A DNA stretch of 64,000 nucleotides from Tetrahymena thermophila SB210 (Eukaryota > Ciliophora > Oligohymenophorea > Hymenostomatida > Tetrahymenidae). The DNA lies in NCBI RefSeq assembly GCF_000189635.1, contig NW_002476246.1, positions 868,001 through 932,000 on the forward strand. The letters run 5' to 3'. The notes beneath the pieces were generated by a model. That model was given only the letters and a program-made list of their open reading frames with translations, had not been told where the DNA came from and ran no database searches. This document shows positions 11,711 to 25,039 of this stretch, piece by piece (position 1 is the first letter of the stretch; each line of letters begins with the position of its first letter). The translations under genes and the position numbers were made by a program.

Positions 11711-14700
11711 ATGGCTTCAGAATAAGGATAAAACATCAAGGCGTTTCTTTTTAGTTTCGAAGTAGCTGTGTAGAAGATCAATTTAGCTATTAGCTTTCCA
11801 TGCACGTTGCAAGTAGCTTGGAAAAGAGGTTTATTTTCTTGAAATATACTCGTCTGTTTAAATAAAACACACTATTTTACAAACTATAAATAGGTTCTCA
11901 GAAAGTAGAAACCAAAAATCAAGTTTCTCTAAATAAAGGCGAAGGAATATTTGATGAAAAGTTAGTGATTGAATCAAATTTATATTTCAATGAAGACTCA
12001 AAGTAGTTTCTAGAAAAAAAGGTTCAATTTTTTACTCATTTCACTTAACTTTATTTGTTTGTTTATGCTATTTCAGCACCTATTTATTCTATTTCATATA
12101 TTAACAAAACAGTCAACTTTTACTGTCATAATCATTACACCAAAAGGGAATAAAGTAGCTGGCATAGCAAATTTAGATTTGGGGTATCTTGCAAACTAAA
12201 AACAACAGAGTAAACTTAAAATAAAATTGGCAACAAATTAATGAATAGCTAATAGCAGAATAAATAAATAAATAAATAAATAAATACATTAATTTATTAT
12301 AAAAATAGTTTCTCAGTAATCTCTAAAACTTGACAAATGCCCTGATAAATTAGCAACTTTGTAGATTCAAATTAATTTAAATTTAATCAAAGAAGTTGAT
12401 TTTACAAATATGAGGTAATTAACTATAAAAATTAGATAAACTATTTAGCATTTTTAATAGAGAGATGTTATTTATTTATTGCTCAATTTGCTACTGTTAA
12501 TAGAAATATTAATTGAACAATATTCTTATTATAAAGCTAGGCATCAAACATGTCTAAAGCAGTAGCAGCTGATATGTTTATTCAAAACGAAGTTAAAGCC
12601 TAAGATCATATTTAATAGAGTAATTAGACGCACGCTTAGTAGGTTTAGCAGTAGATTCATCATTAGTAAAATATGCAATAAAATTAGATGATGGTTCAGT
12701 CTAACACAGCAAGTTAAGAAAGCAATGATGAAATTAAACAAAAATATTTGAAATACAAGCAATAATTTATGGAATAGCGTTAGCAGTTTACTGATTTGGA
12801 AAAGAAATTAGCAGATGAAAAGGAAATAAATGTTAAAAATGTTTCAAGAATAAAAACAGTAATAGAAAGATTAAAATTATTTTTCTTATAATGTTTTATT
12901 TAGATGTAGAATACATTTTTTTTTACATAAAGTTAGAGGAGCAAATTAAGGGATAGTTATTAAAGCTGGGATAAGAATCAAAAGAGAAGGAAGAAGCAAA
13001 GAACGAGTTGAAAAATGTTTTAACCAAACACTAAAATTTAGAATAGTAAATTTTAATCCTTTAAAGCAATCAGCAAAATGAATAGACAGGATTAAGTAAT
13101 CAATTAAATGAACTACAAGAAAAATACAACCAGATAGTTTCCTATTTAATTTAAATTTAATAAACTTTAAGTTGTGATTAGGGCAAGGAACTTGATTATA
13201 TATAACAAGTTATGAACTCTCTCTAAGAGTAGGATGATTAGCAAGGTTAGTATATTATAAAAATTTAGTAATAGACAAGTATGATAAATAATTTGAGTTA
13301 GGAAAAGTAAACTTACTTAAAAGAAAACCAACAACTTAAGCTAGAAATTTAAAAACTAGAAAAACAAAATTAAACCATAGTTTTGAATTTCAATCAAAAT
13401 GAATCATCTTATTAATCCTAAATATAAGTAACTAACTAATTAATTAATAAATTAATTCTTACTAATTAACAGCTATCTTTCAAATCATTCTTCAAATATT
13501 TTTCAATTTTCAAAATTATTCATAACAAATTGTTTTAATCTTTTATTTATTATTAAAGAATAAAAATGAATATTACTAATTAATTACTGAAAAATTTTTG
13601 ATCTCTATTTGCTAGTTTTTATTAAATTTAAATGAATTTCATAAATAAAAACTGCAAAAAACAGGTGGGATAAACATCTTTTTTAAAAAAATTTTAATTT
13701 TAGAATAACTTTAATTTTATAAAGATTTTTTTCAACTTTTAGCAAGTTAGTTAAGAATGATTTTGTTTTTTACAATAAATGATTAAAAAAATTATTTTGG
13801 ATTGTTGTTTTTATAATTTTTTAATAAATTATATTTTTTTAAATATTTAGGAATTGTAGAATTAGATTAGCCAAATTTAAAATGATGCAGAGAAGGCTAT
13901 AACTGATTTATAGTCTTAGTTGCAGTCAAAAGAATAAGAATTAGAATAGGAAAAGCTATCTATAGTTGAATTTAATGAAAAAGAAAAAGAATTAAACTTA
14001 ATAATTAATAACTATGAAGCTTAACTCTAACAAACTTAACAAGAGATTTAGTTGCTAAAGGATGATTTAAAAAATAGAGAACTATAGTAAAAAAATTAAG
14101 AGCAAAGTATTATCAAGTTTTAAGATGAAAATAAAGCACTACAGAAATAAATTCTAAGTTTGAATGATGTTATTAATTCAAATTAGATTAATTAACAGCA
14201 TAATAATTAGGAATTAGAGGCCTAAAAAAATTAGTTAGCTTAATAATTGGAAGATAGGAATCAAGAAATTAGCTAGCTTCAACAAAATTTAGATCTTCTA
14301 AATCAAGAAAAATCCTAACTTAGTGTTGAACTATAGGAAGCCAAGCAAATTTTATAACACAGTAAATAGGAATTTGAAGATTTATAGACTGAGTTCAATA
14401 GCTAATTCAATTAATATCAATTTGATATTTAACAATTGAAATAGCAAATTGATATTTATGAATAAAATAATAAAAACTTATAGGAATAAATAAAACAGTT
14501 AAGCAATGAAAATGATTAATTATCTTAAGATTTTAAAAATAATGAATAAAAATTCATTCAGTCATCAAAAGAATTCAGTGAGTTGCATTTATAATTTGAT
14601 ACTTTATAAAAAGAAAATACAAATTTAAAAAATTAAATTACTTAACAAGCTGAGTAAATAAAAAGCTTGAGTCTTTAAGGTGAAGAAGGAATAAAGCAAA

Positions 14701-17700
14701 AAAGCGTCGAATATGCAGCTTTGTTACTGAAATTTAATAGCATTGACAAAGATCATCAAAGTTTATAAAACAAATTTAGCGATAGCACAAATTAATTTGA
14801 GCAAGAGAAAAAGAAGTTAAACTAGTAATTGAAAGATAAGCAGGAATAATTTGATGAAAAAGTTGCTAAGATAACTTCAGATTTGGACTAAACAAGAGCA
14901 GAAGTAATTAAAGTAAAACAAGAATTAGATGCAAGTAAAGTGGCTAATTAATCATCCTAGTAAATTATTTCTAACTAAACTCTTTAAATTAATTCTTTGA
15001 CATCAACTGTTGAAGAGCTTAAAGCTGGAGGAGCTTCTGTTTCAGAGTAAGCACAATCTTACCTAACAAAGATTTAAACTCTTGAAGCAAGCTTGGCATC
15101 TTAAACTTTAAAATTAGATGAGGCAAATAGCAAAAATTCAGCATATGAATAATAAATTTAAAGCTAATAGAATTAGATACAAGTTGTTTAAGAGCAAATT
15201 AAATAGTTAGAGTAAGAAAAAATTGTATTACAAGAGCAAATTGAAAGTCATTTGGATGAAATTTAAAATCACTAAGAGTAAATGAAATAACTTTAGTTAG
15301 AAAACAACAATTTTGAAGATCAGGTTAAATAACTTAGACTTGAAATTGTTAACTAAGAAGAAAATATAAAACAACTTGAGTTCACTAAAAATAGTTTAGA
15401 AGAGTAAATATAATAGTTAGAATAATAATTGGATAATAAAGAAGAGCAATTTAATCACCTTAATGAATAATACGATAGTTAAATTAAAGGTTTATAATAA
15501 TAAAATGAAGGTTTACTTGAAGAGTTGAAAAATAAAGAATAAGATTTAATTTTATGTTAGAATGAAATAAAAAATCTAAACATTTAAATTGAATAAGAAA
15601 AGGAAAGCTGTGAACAAATAAATGTATAAAATGAAGATTTAATAAAATAAGGTGAAAAGCATTAAGAATAGATAAGTAATTTAGAAGAATAACTTAAGTT
15701 GCTTTAGAAAAAAAATGCTTAGTATTAATAGCAAATATAGGTATTTGAAGCATCATCAAATGAAGAAAATAACGAGCTTTGTAGCAAATTGAATTAGTTA
15801 TAATAAAATTTAGACGATGTAAATGAATAAGCCTAGCTATAGCAAGGATAAATTTAAAATGCTTAGGAGGAAATAGAGGAAAAAAATCAATAAATAAAAT
15901 AATTAGAAGAATTTAATTCTAACATGAAGATAAAGCATGATGAATATGAAATGACTATATCTTCTTTAAATATTACAATTCAGACTCATTTAGAAAACTA
16001 AAGAAAACTAGATTAATTGCTGCTAGAAAAAGAAAAGGAAATTTAGACTATTCAGGAAGAAAATATTTCATTGACGAAAGAGTAATAGTTGATTTAATAA
16101 AGCCTAGAGGAAAAATTAATGGCATAAAAAGAATAGGAAAAACTTGCAATTCAAGAAAAGTAATAGACAATAGATGAGCTATAATCTGAAAATGAGTCAC
16201 TTTAGCATTAACTAAATAACTTAGAAGAATAAATAAGAAATAATTAATAACTCATAGAATAAAAAGATTAACAACTGTATGAAGTAAGCTAAAAACTGGA
16301 GTAAATATAATAAGAACAAGCACAAATTACTTAAGAGGGAGCAAAGTAAAATTAAGAATATGATCAAAAACTTTAGAATCATGAAGCTCTAGCTTAATAG
16401 AATGAAGAATTATAACACGAAATAGAAATAAAGCAAGATGAAATTTAATCCTTACAGTAAAAGATAAAACTACTTGAAGACGATTAAAGGTATTAATTAT
16501 TAAAGCTAATTTATTTTCACAGACCCACATTCAATCAAGATTTCATTTTATTTTAAATTCCTCTCTCAAAGTAGAAAAATAAATAAATTTTTCTCCAATT
16601 TAAAAAAATCTGTCTTTTGAAATTCTTTTTGGGATGTCAAATTATTTATTTATCTGCTTTGTATTTAACTGAGAAATAACCTGTCTCACATAAATATATG
16701 ATAAAACTATGCATTTTTTTTTATTTTAATAAAGTAAATTATTTTTAACTGCAAAATTTTCAAATGCCATTTTTGATAAGATAAATAAAATCATTTAAAA
16801 AAGTATTTATTTAATCCTTAAATTAATAAAAATTAATTTGAGAAAAATTTGAAAATATTGTCTCTAAAAAACTTTTAATTTTTATTAATATCAAGTGTTA
16901 TAAAACTTTAAATAATAAAATTATTTAAATTAAAATGATTGATTGATTTAAATAGAAAATATTTTTTAGGTTTCTATGAAAATTAATTAAAAAATTATTG
17001 TAAAGTTAAAATTTTTATCAAGTTAATTTATAAAGATAAGCTTTATTTGTATAAATTATTATTTTTTTAATCAAAAAACTAAAAATAAATAGGGAAAAGC
17101 ATCAAGATATTGAAGATTTAAAGCATCAATTGCAAGAAATGAGTGAATAAAATTAAGGAACTGAGCAGAGGTACACAAATTAGATGGAGGAAACTTTGGC
17201 TTTGCAAATGGAGATTAGGTAGTTACATGCATAGATTCAGGAATCACATGCAGAAAACAATAACAAGGATGGCTTGATTGCCTAATTAAACTCCTATGAG
17301 TAGGATAACTAGTGTTTAGAAGAAAAGGTTCAAGAGTAAGAAGTAGAGTTAAATAAGGCTCAGTAAACAATTTCTGAGAATTAGATAGAAATTAATAAAT
17401 GCAAAAACTAAATTGCAGATTTAACAGCATAGTTGGTTAGCTTGAAAGAACAAATTCAAGAAAACAGCCCAAGTAAAATAGGATATGAAGAGAAATATCA
17501 CAAGTTGAACAAAGAGTACAAAGAATAAATCCTAGCCTTTAGAGAACAAGAAAGTGAATAAAATGCTAAGATTTATCAGATGAAGTAAGCAATTGAGACA
17601 AATGAGGAGACTATTTCCAATTTAAATATCGAAATATCTGACTTGATGTACAAGATAACAGGTTTAGAAAGAGAGCTTGAGCTACAAACAAATGAATTTG

Positions 17701-18461
17701 AAGCAATCAGAGCAGAAAAAGAATACCTTAATGAAAAATTATCTCTTAAAAACCAAGAACTTGAGGAATCTCTTACATAAAACCAACAAAACTCCCACAA
17801 CAATGACAACTCTCATACTGACAATACTTAGTCTGATAAAATATACCTTTACCAAGAATAAATAGAATAATTAACACATAAAAACCAAGAATTGTAGAAC
17901 AGGCTAAACGAAATTCTAAATCAAAACATTATGAATACACCTTAGTCTAAAGATAGGGAAAATAGAAACTCCGTAAAATCTCTCAGCTCTCCAATTAATA
18001 ATAAGACTTTTGCTAACAATTAGGTAGACTAAGAGCTCTCACAAGTCAAATAAGACTTCGAATTATCCAAGGTATTTTCATTCATAAATTATTTTAATCT
18101 TTTCAGTCTAATTTATAAATCTCAAATAAAAATTCAATAAGTCATTCATTAATTTTTATTATGAAAGGAAAAAATGAATTTGATAAGAATAAAATGAGTT
18201 TTTTTAGTATTTTATGAATAATAAAAATAATGAAATTAAAAATTTTAGATTGAGCTTTAAAAGGTGACTTAAGAGAGAGACATGATGAAAAATGAATTTA
18301 AATAAATGAAATAAGAAATTCAAAAAGCAAAAGACAGCGATAAGATAATTGAGACTTTGACTGATCAGCTAGTCAAATCCAAATAAAAATTAGGTGATAT
18401 GTACAACATGGCCATATAAATTGGTGGAATGGAATTGCTAGAAAAACTTTAGCAGTTTTGA
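11711..18461 (+). CDS. NT-C2 domain plus very long coiled-coil protein
   Basis: Ten exons: 11711-11828, 11894-12021, 12113-12209, 12309-12414, 12537-12858, 12933-13136, 13182-13427, 13851-16489, 17093-18071 and 18249-18461 (5,052 nt, 1,683 residues); all phases agree. Residues 1 to about 145 fit an N-terminal C2 (NT-C2/EEIG1-EHBP1 type): KAFLFSFEVAVQKI, TFTVIIITPKGNKVAGIANL, LKLDKCPDKLATLQIQINL. Such C2 folds usually tether coiled-coil proteins to membranes or basal-body structures. A Gln-rich linker (about 150-220) leads into almost continuous heptad coiled coil rich in Q, E, K, L and N. A Ser/Asn-rich break (SVKSLSSPINN) precedes the end, QIGGMELLEKLQQF. The exon 3 acceptor could also be at 12076, adding 12 residues. 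Likely a rod-like scaffold; I infer a Golgi, basal-body or cortical role only by analogy. Confidence 0.85.
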
Positions 18462-18845
18462 TCAAAAATTTCATTAACAAAAAATAATTTCAAATTAAAG
18501 CTATCAACAAAAAAAAGAAAAGACAAAAATACATGTATGTTTTATTTATTTATTTAAAGATAAATTTAAAAAGTGATATTTTTAATCTTAATTTTAAATA
18601 TATTTTGTTAAAGTTTCATTTTAATTACAAATATATTTACAATTTTTAATAAAAAATTCAATTAGAAACATAAAAATGCAAGTTAGTTATTATTGATTTT
18701 TATTATTTATTGTTTTATTTATTAATTTTTATAAGTTATATTATTCTGTAATTAATTTCTATATGTGGTTAATTCCTATTAAAATATATTTATAAATATC
18801 TTAATATTATTTTAAAATCTTAGAATTTATTATTTTCAAGCCGTC
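18462..18845. other. intergenic spacer
   Basis: AT-rich, no long frame or repeat of note between two plus-strand genes. Confidence 0.55.
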
Positions 18846-19013
18846 ATGGAAATAGATCCAACACATTCAGTAAGAAATCCTGATCTTCACACTATTTTAG
18901 ATGGATCCAACTAACTCATAGACTCTCTTACTCTAAAACAATAAAGACAATTTGTATCAGATTTCCTAGCCAATCAGGCACCGAAACTATAAGAATAAGA
19001 AATTCCAGTATGA
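18846..19013 (+). CDS. possible 55-residue mini-protein
   Basis: ATG at 18846 to TGA at 19011-19013. The peptide starts MEIDPTHSVRNPDLHTILDG and continues SNQLIDSLTLKQQRQFVSDF, ending QEQEIPV. It is acidic, with balanced composition and local GC content clearly above the flanking spacer, and uses four TAA codons as Gln. Residues 18-42 could form an amphipathic helix. There is no signal peptide or membrane segment. I do not recognise it. No coding-like exon is visible upstream or downstream, so it may be a genuine single-exon small gene. Confidence 0.5.
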
Positions 19014-20403
19014 TGAAAGTTTATAAAGAACTGTCTAAATAAATAAATGGATTTAGTAAAAATTTTTTTGCATAGCTAAAATTCATGTGTGTAAACTCAA
19101 TAATAAATAATTATTTTCAATTAATTTTTTTATAAATTGTATTAGATATTTTTCTTTAGCATGATTTCTATGAATAATTTTTTTTTATGATTTAAATACC
19201 TTTTTATTAGTTTATTTATTCAATAAATTAATATTTTATATTAGATAATGCAGAAATCAATTTTTAACCTTCTTTGTAATTTCAAGGATTAAATAAAATA
19301 TGAAGTGAATTATTAATAACCAAGTAACATTATGCTGATTAATCCTTATTTGAGTATATATTTACTACTCAAAATTTTATTAAGTATTTTGAATGTATTT
19401 ACTAGAATGCATCATAATAGATTTAATGTGTACATAATTTGTGAATTTATTTGTTTTTTTTAATTTGCATAAAATTTGAAATTTATATTTTAAAATTTTA
19501 CATTTAATGTTAGATGCACTTATTGAATGGTTTTGTTATATTTGAATTGGATTTTAATATGATAAAAGCTATTAGTTAAATAAAATGAGATAAAAAAACT
19601 ATTTATGATTATTTATGAATATTAAATAAATAGTAATATAGCCAAAGATTAATTGCTTATTAAAATTTTTAGTAGGATTTTTAAAAGAAATGATTGAGTG
19701 TTATTACCACAAAATAAAAAAATAAATAAGAAAATCAGAAATTAAATTAACAATTTATTCGAATAATAAAATGAGAATACATAATAGCTAAATTAGAGGG
19801 AAACAATTAATAAAAATTCAATGAAAATGAGGTATATAATTTCAAAAAAGCTTTTATTGGAAAGAAGAAATTAATTAAATATATAAATTAATAAATTAAA
19901 TAATAAATTGACTATTTTGCTATTTTTATATTGAATAAATCAAGGCTAATAATTTTATTAAGTTTTGATTGATTATTTAGGAAAAATAATTAAATAAATA
20001 AATATACAATAATCGCCAATAAAAAGAAAACTTGATACAATTTTTAAGATTTCAGATCTTAAAAGAAAAAAGAGCAACGCATCTACGCAAAAGAATGAGC
20101 GAGCGAGCGAGTGTATATATGAGATTGATTTTGAATTTATTAATTTATGTACTTATGAATGAATGAATGTATGTATATGTTAATTAATTCATTAGTTCAC
20201 TCATTGATTATTTGATTAATCCATCCATCCATCTATTAATTAATCATTGATTGATCAATCAATAGATCGCGGATAGATTATTTGTTTATTATGTGAATAA
20301 AATAAATAAATAAAAATTTAAAGAAATAATCAAAATATAAATAAAATTTCAAGTAAAAGATTATCGAAATATCAAACAATTAATAAAAAAAAAAACTAGT
20401 ATC
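19014..20403. other. intergenic spacer with simple repeats
   Basis: 1.4 kb AT-rich spacer upstream of CDC14. It contains a (GAGC)n patch at about 20096-20113, tetranucleotide tracts (GAAT, CCAT) near 20156-20232, and alternating TTAATTAATCATTGATTGATCA-like direct and inverted short repeats near 20180-20275. No convincing frame. Confidence 0.6.
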
Positions 20404-23234
20404 ATGAAACAAAATTCAAGATAGCCTTATAAGGACGAACCAAAGTTAGTAGCTTTGGATGCTAAAACCGATGCAGTCGAAATCATTAAAGGTATTTAAA
20501 TTTAATTTTCGTCTCTGCTGCTTGTTCAGCTAAGCTAATTCATTAAAATGGTTTTTTCATATATTTATGTATGAAAGTAAGTATGCATATAACTTAAACC
20601 AAAGAAAATCTATCTCAAGTGGATGAGCCAACAAGCAGCACTTTTTCTAAATTAAAACTATTATGTATTTTTATAGTAACATCTTATTTAATTTAATAAT
20701 AGATCGTCTATATTGGATTTCCGGAAAAGAACCTCCCAAAAACTAGCCAAACGCATATTTCTTTAATATTGATCAAGTAAGAATTTTATAATAATCAGTT
20801 TGTTTTTATTTGACTGATTTTACTAAAATGTCTGAGTGTTTCTCATGGAAATATTTCAAACAAAGAGCAGAAGGTGTGAGTTTAAAGTAAAAAGCTGAAT
20901 CAACGAACACCACTTTAATTTGCTTTAACAAAATCAAACGAAAGCATTTGATTGAAATTTTAATCTGAACAGCAATTGTATTAAAATTAATTATTAAAAT
21001 AGGATTTATAATACGAACCTTTTTTCGCTGACTTTGGTCCTCATAATTTAGGTAATACTTATAGATTTGTAACTGAATTAGAACATTTACTTGCAGATCC
21101 CGAATTCTCTAAGAATCTTATTTACCACTACACTGGTGTAGATTCTAACAAGAGAACAAATGCTTGTTATCTCATTTGCGCATATCAAGTAAGCATTTTT
21201 TTATAATTAATTATGACAACAGTAGTAAGCAATCACACTCATTTTAAGCATTATTTATCGTTTATGAGCAAAAATATATCATCAAAATCAATAAAATACA
21301 CAAAAATACCTTTTAAACTGCTTTTAATTCATGCTTATCCTAGATTTTGTTGTTTATTATTTATTTATTTATCTCATTTAATCACTTATTCAATAATGAT
21401 TGATAGAATTTTATATTACATAATATCCATCAAGCATAAATGCCTTATTAATTATAAAACAATTAACTATTTATTTAATTTACCTTAAGTAATAAATTAA
21501 TTTTAATTATTTATTTTAACAGGTCATCATTCTTAACAGAGGTGCTGATTCTGCATGGGCTCCATTTGCGAAAGTTTAGCCTCCATTCAACGACTACAGA
21601 GATGCAAGTTACGGATATTGTACTTATAAATGCACTGTAATAATTTTGATATATTAATCAATATTGATTCTAATAATTCCTTAGATAAAAAAGATTCATT
21701 CTTATTTAAAGAAAATATTGGTTGGTATAAATCAATATAAAAGAAACATATTTTATTAACTGTTGAAAATGTTATTATAATCAAAATAAAAGCATGGTAT
21801 TAAAATTATCTTGACAAATCATACATACATACATAATACGAAGAGAAAAATAAGAAAAAATTATTTATAGGTTTTAATTTAAATAAGGAAAGATTAAATT
21901 TTTTTCAAAAGAGAAAGGAAGAAAAATTATATGAAAATAGCACAGTTAGTTGATAAATTCGTTCGTAGTAACACCAAAAGAGAAATTAATAAAAATTAAT
22001 CCATCTTACAAATTAAGAATTAATAATGTAAAAATAAAAGAAATGAACAAATAAGCAAAATAAATAAGATAAAAATAATTAATTTTTTTTAAATATTTGA
22101 TAAATGGATTTATTAGTCAGTCGTAGCTATCAAATTAAACAAACTTTAACAAATCTATTTTATTGATTGAAAATTAAATAAAATTATAAAAATAAGATTT
22201 TGGATTGTCTTAGAGGCCTTGAATATGCAATTAAATTGAAATGGTTCAATGTAAGAGATTTTAAGTTAAGAGATTATGAATATTATGAGAGAGTAGAAAA
22301 TGGTGATCTCAATGTCATTATACCTGAAAAATTCATAGCCTTTTCTGGTCCTTCTCCAACCCAAAGAGATGCTGATGGTGTAATAATTTTTATTCATATA
22401 TAAAATTATAATACAAATTTTAATTTCAACACAAACTAACTAACAACATACAGTACAGAACTTTCACTCCTGAAGACTATGTACCCATTTTCAAGAATAT
22501 GGGTGTTACACTTGTTATTAGACTTAATAAAAAGACTTATGAAGCCTCTAGATTTACTAACAATGGTATTAAACACTTAGATCTATATTTCCTTGATGGA
22601 TCTTGCCCTCCAGATGTAATAAATCAAATATAAAATTATTTTATTAAACACTTTAAAAAAAAACAAACAAACATTTCAACAAATAAATAAATAAAAAAAT
22701 TAGGATATTTTACATAAATTTTTGGATGTATGCTAAAAAGAGAAAGGTAAAATCGCAGTTCACTGCAAGGTAAACAAATTGTTTAATTACTGAAAATAAA
22801 ATAAATGAATTTATAAAATAAAAAATTTATTAGGCTGGATTAGGTAGAACTGGTTCTTTGATTGCTATGTATGCTATGAAGCACTATCGTTTCCCTGCTG
22901 CAGATTTCATTGGATGGATTCGTATTGCTCGTCCTGGCAGTATTCTTGGACCTTAATAATATTATTTAAATGAACGCCAATAAGAAATGTGGAAGGCTGG
23001 CGAAAATTCTCCCATTTGGAAGAGTGTAAAGCACTTAGTAGAAGACATAGAAGGATTATAAAATCGTATTAATGTAAATAAAATATAAATATGTGATCAA
23101 CTAACTATTAACATTTTTTAAAGAATTTAAATATAGAAAGTAAAGGATAAATCTCACCTGAAGAAATTAAAATAGCTAAAATTGGTTAAGAAGGTCAAGG
23201 AAAAACTCTCACAAACGCTAAAAGAAATAATTGA
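20404..23234 (+). CDS. CDC14: CDC14-family dual-specificity protein phosphatase
   Basis: Nine exons: 20404-20491, 20703-20776, 21003-21188, 21523-21636, 22197-22379, 22454-22615, 22704-22769, 22834-23073 and 23124-23234 (1,224 nt, 407 residues). The protein covers the full CDC14 core. The N-terminal DSP-like domain contains [27 protein letters not shown] and [14 protein letters not shown], and the joining segment [27 protein letters not shown]. The catalytic domain has general acid Asp263 in FLDGSCPPD and signature HCKAGLGRTG (Cys290, Arg296), followed by [18 protein letters not shown]14 enzymes dephosphorylate CDK-type pSer-Pro sites in mitotic exit, cytokinesis and, in some protists, cilia. 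An intron falls between signature codons Lys291 and Ala292. The C-terminal tail is very short ([17 protein letters not shown]...) and lacks the long regulatory extension of yeast or human proteins. The last intron boundary is the least certain. Confidence 0.95.
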
Positions 23235-25039
23235 AAATAAATAATTACTTAGCCACATATATAATTCAATAGAATTAAATAAATATAATAAATAAATAAA
23301 TAAATAAATCAATAAAACGATATAAATAAACAAATTGGACTATTCAATATAAAATATTTACAATAAAATAAACTATAGTTATTCATTTACTTTTTTATTC
23401 ACTAATTCTATAAAATTACTCTCGTTCTTTCAAACTTTACCAATTAGTACATTCTTAATTATTTAACTAACTCTAGCTATCTATCTATCTCATGTCGAAA
23501 TTTGTATGTTTGCTACTTACTAGTTTGTTAATCAAAATAATATCTAGGTTAACTAAATCCTAAAGCCAAGCAACTTAGTTAGCTAATTTGTTAAAATTTT
23601 TCTTCTAATAGTGAAAAGAGCAATCAATAAAATAAATGCATCTAGCAAATAGGGTAAGAAACAAATAAATAGCAAGATTAACTAAAGAAAGAAATGAAAT
23701 ATAACAATTTAAAATTATATATAAATATAAATTGTTTGAAAATTAAAACATCATAAAAATATTTGTGTATTTATCTGGAGGAGAATTCATTTTCTTAATA
23801 TTATGAAAAATCTTTGGTCAAACAAGCATATATTAATGAATGAATCAATCAATGAATTAACCAACAAAAAATGAATTATTAAAGATAAAAAATAATTATA
23901 TTTAATTACAAGGTTTTTTAGTCACCAATAAATAAATCCAATTAATTGTTTCTTATTTTATAGTTCAAACTCTTTATTTTTTATTTTATATGCATATTTG
24001 AAAGTTTGATAGAATTTCTTTAATTTATCTTACATTCTTTTAATATTTTAATAAACCAACTAATGTAAATAGAAAAATATTAAAAATTAAATAACTAAGT
24101 TAATTAATTGTGTGTGCATAATTTTTTCTATCATAGAACTAAAATGAGTACTTAATGCTAATCATGGTATTTGTGATATTTCTGATAACGAATATTATTT
24201 AAAATGTAATCAAAGATATTTTTTTGAAAATTAACACAATTTTTGTTGATTTTATTTACTCTGCTTTCAATTGCTTAAAAAGTTTACTTCTAATTTTATT
24301 TATTAATATTTAAGATATTTATTTGAGCATAATTATCAGTGTACTAATTTTTTTTTTTTTCGGCTGGAGCCTTAAAAAATAAGATTTAATCGGCTTTCTT
24401 AAATTTTAAAGCCGATAGAGCCGAAACCCCCCTCCCCCCCCCCCCCTAATTAAGACACTGATTATTATTAATTGAAATTAATTATTTATAAAGAAGTTAT
24501 TAAAGATTTAATTTTATAGAAATAGTAGCATTACTTATTTCAAAATTAAGGCTTTTACAAATATCAATCTTGAATTTATAAATATTTTTAATTACATACT
24601 TTACTTCCTAAATTTATTTATTTTACACTTTTTTATTAAAATATTATTGATTGTGATTAATGAACAAGATATATTATAGATTAAATTAGCTTAAGATTAG
24701 AAGTGTAATTTAATCTATTAAAATACTTAAAGCATCTGAATTAAAAAAAAAATACATTCTAAACAAACAATTAAACAAATAAATAAATATATTATTTGGT
24801 TAATTCAAAAATTAACTTTTTAAAATTATTAAATTTAAAAAGATGCCAGTTTAAAAATCTATTAATTATTTAGATAAAAGTCGTCTATCTAAAAAATGTT
24901 CTAAAACTTGAAAATATTTTTATTGATTGGTAGATAAGAATAATTTTATGTTATCTAATTGAGAAATTAATTAATTTTCCTTTTTGAGATATACAATTTT
25001 AATTTTTTACAATTTTTATTTGTTCGTTTTTTTATTCGT
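23235..25039. other. convergent intergenic spacer containing a MITE-like element
   Basis: 1.8 kb between the 3' ends of CDC14 and the minus-strand kinase. AAAT repeats occur near 23278-23312. The only unusual part is the GC-containing element at 24337-24460, listed separately. No convincing coding frame otherwise. Confidence 0.65.
24337..24460. mobile_element. 124-bp miniature inverted-repeat element, hAT-like ends
   Basis: The left end CAGTGTACTAATT (24337-24349) and right end AATTAAGACACTG (24448-24460) form terminal inverted repeats matching at 11 of 13 positions. The flanks are ATAATTAT on the left and ATTATTAT on the right, an 8-bp possible target-site duplication with one mismatch. Ends of CAGNG type and 8-bp duplications are known for the hAT superfamily. 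Inside, a T run (to 24360) precedes CGGCT on the left, and C6-T-C13 (24427-24446) mirrors it next to AGCCG on the right. A perfect 9-bp stem, ATCGGCTTT/AAAGCCGAT (24389-24397 with 24408-24416), sits in the middle. It has no coding capacity. Family assignment is inference. Confidence 0.6.

Noticed and set aside
21213..21488. 91-codon open frame on the plus strand
   Set aside because: It lies wholly inside an intron of the CDC14 gene, has AT-driven composition and no Gln codons of the ciliate type.
24427..24446. Telomeric repeat
   Set aside because: Tetrahymena telomeres are CCCCAA/TTGGGG; this is C6-T-C13 with no AA spacing and lies between inverted repeats inside the window.
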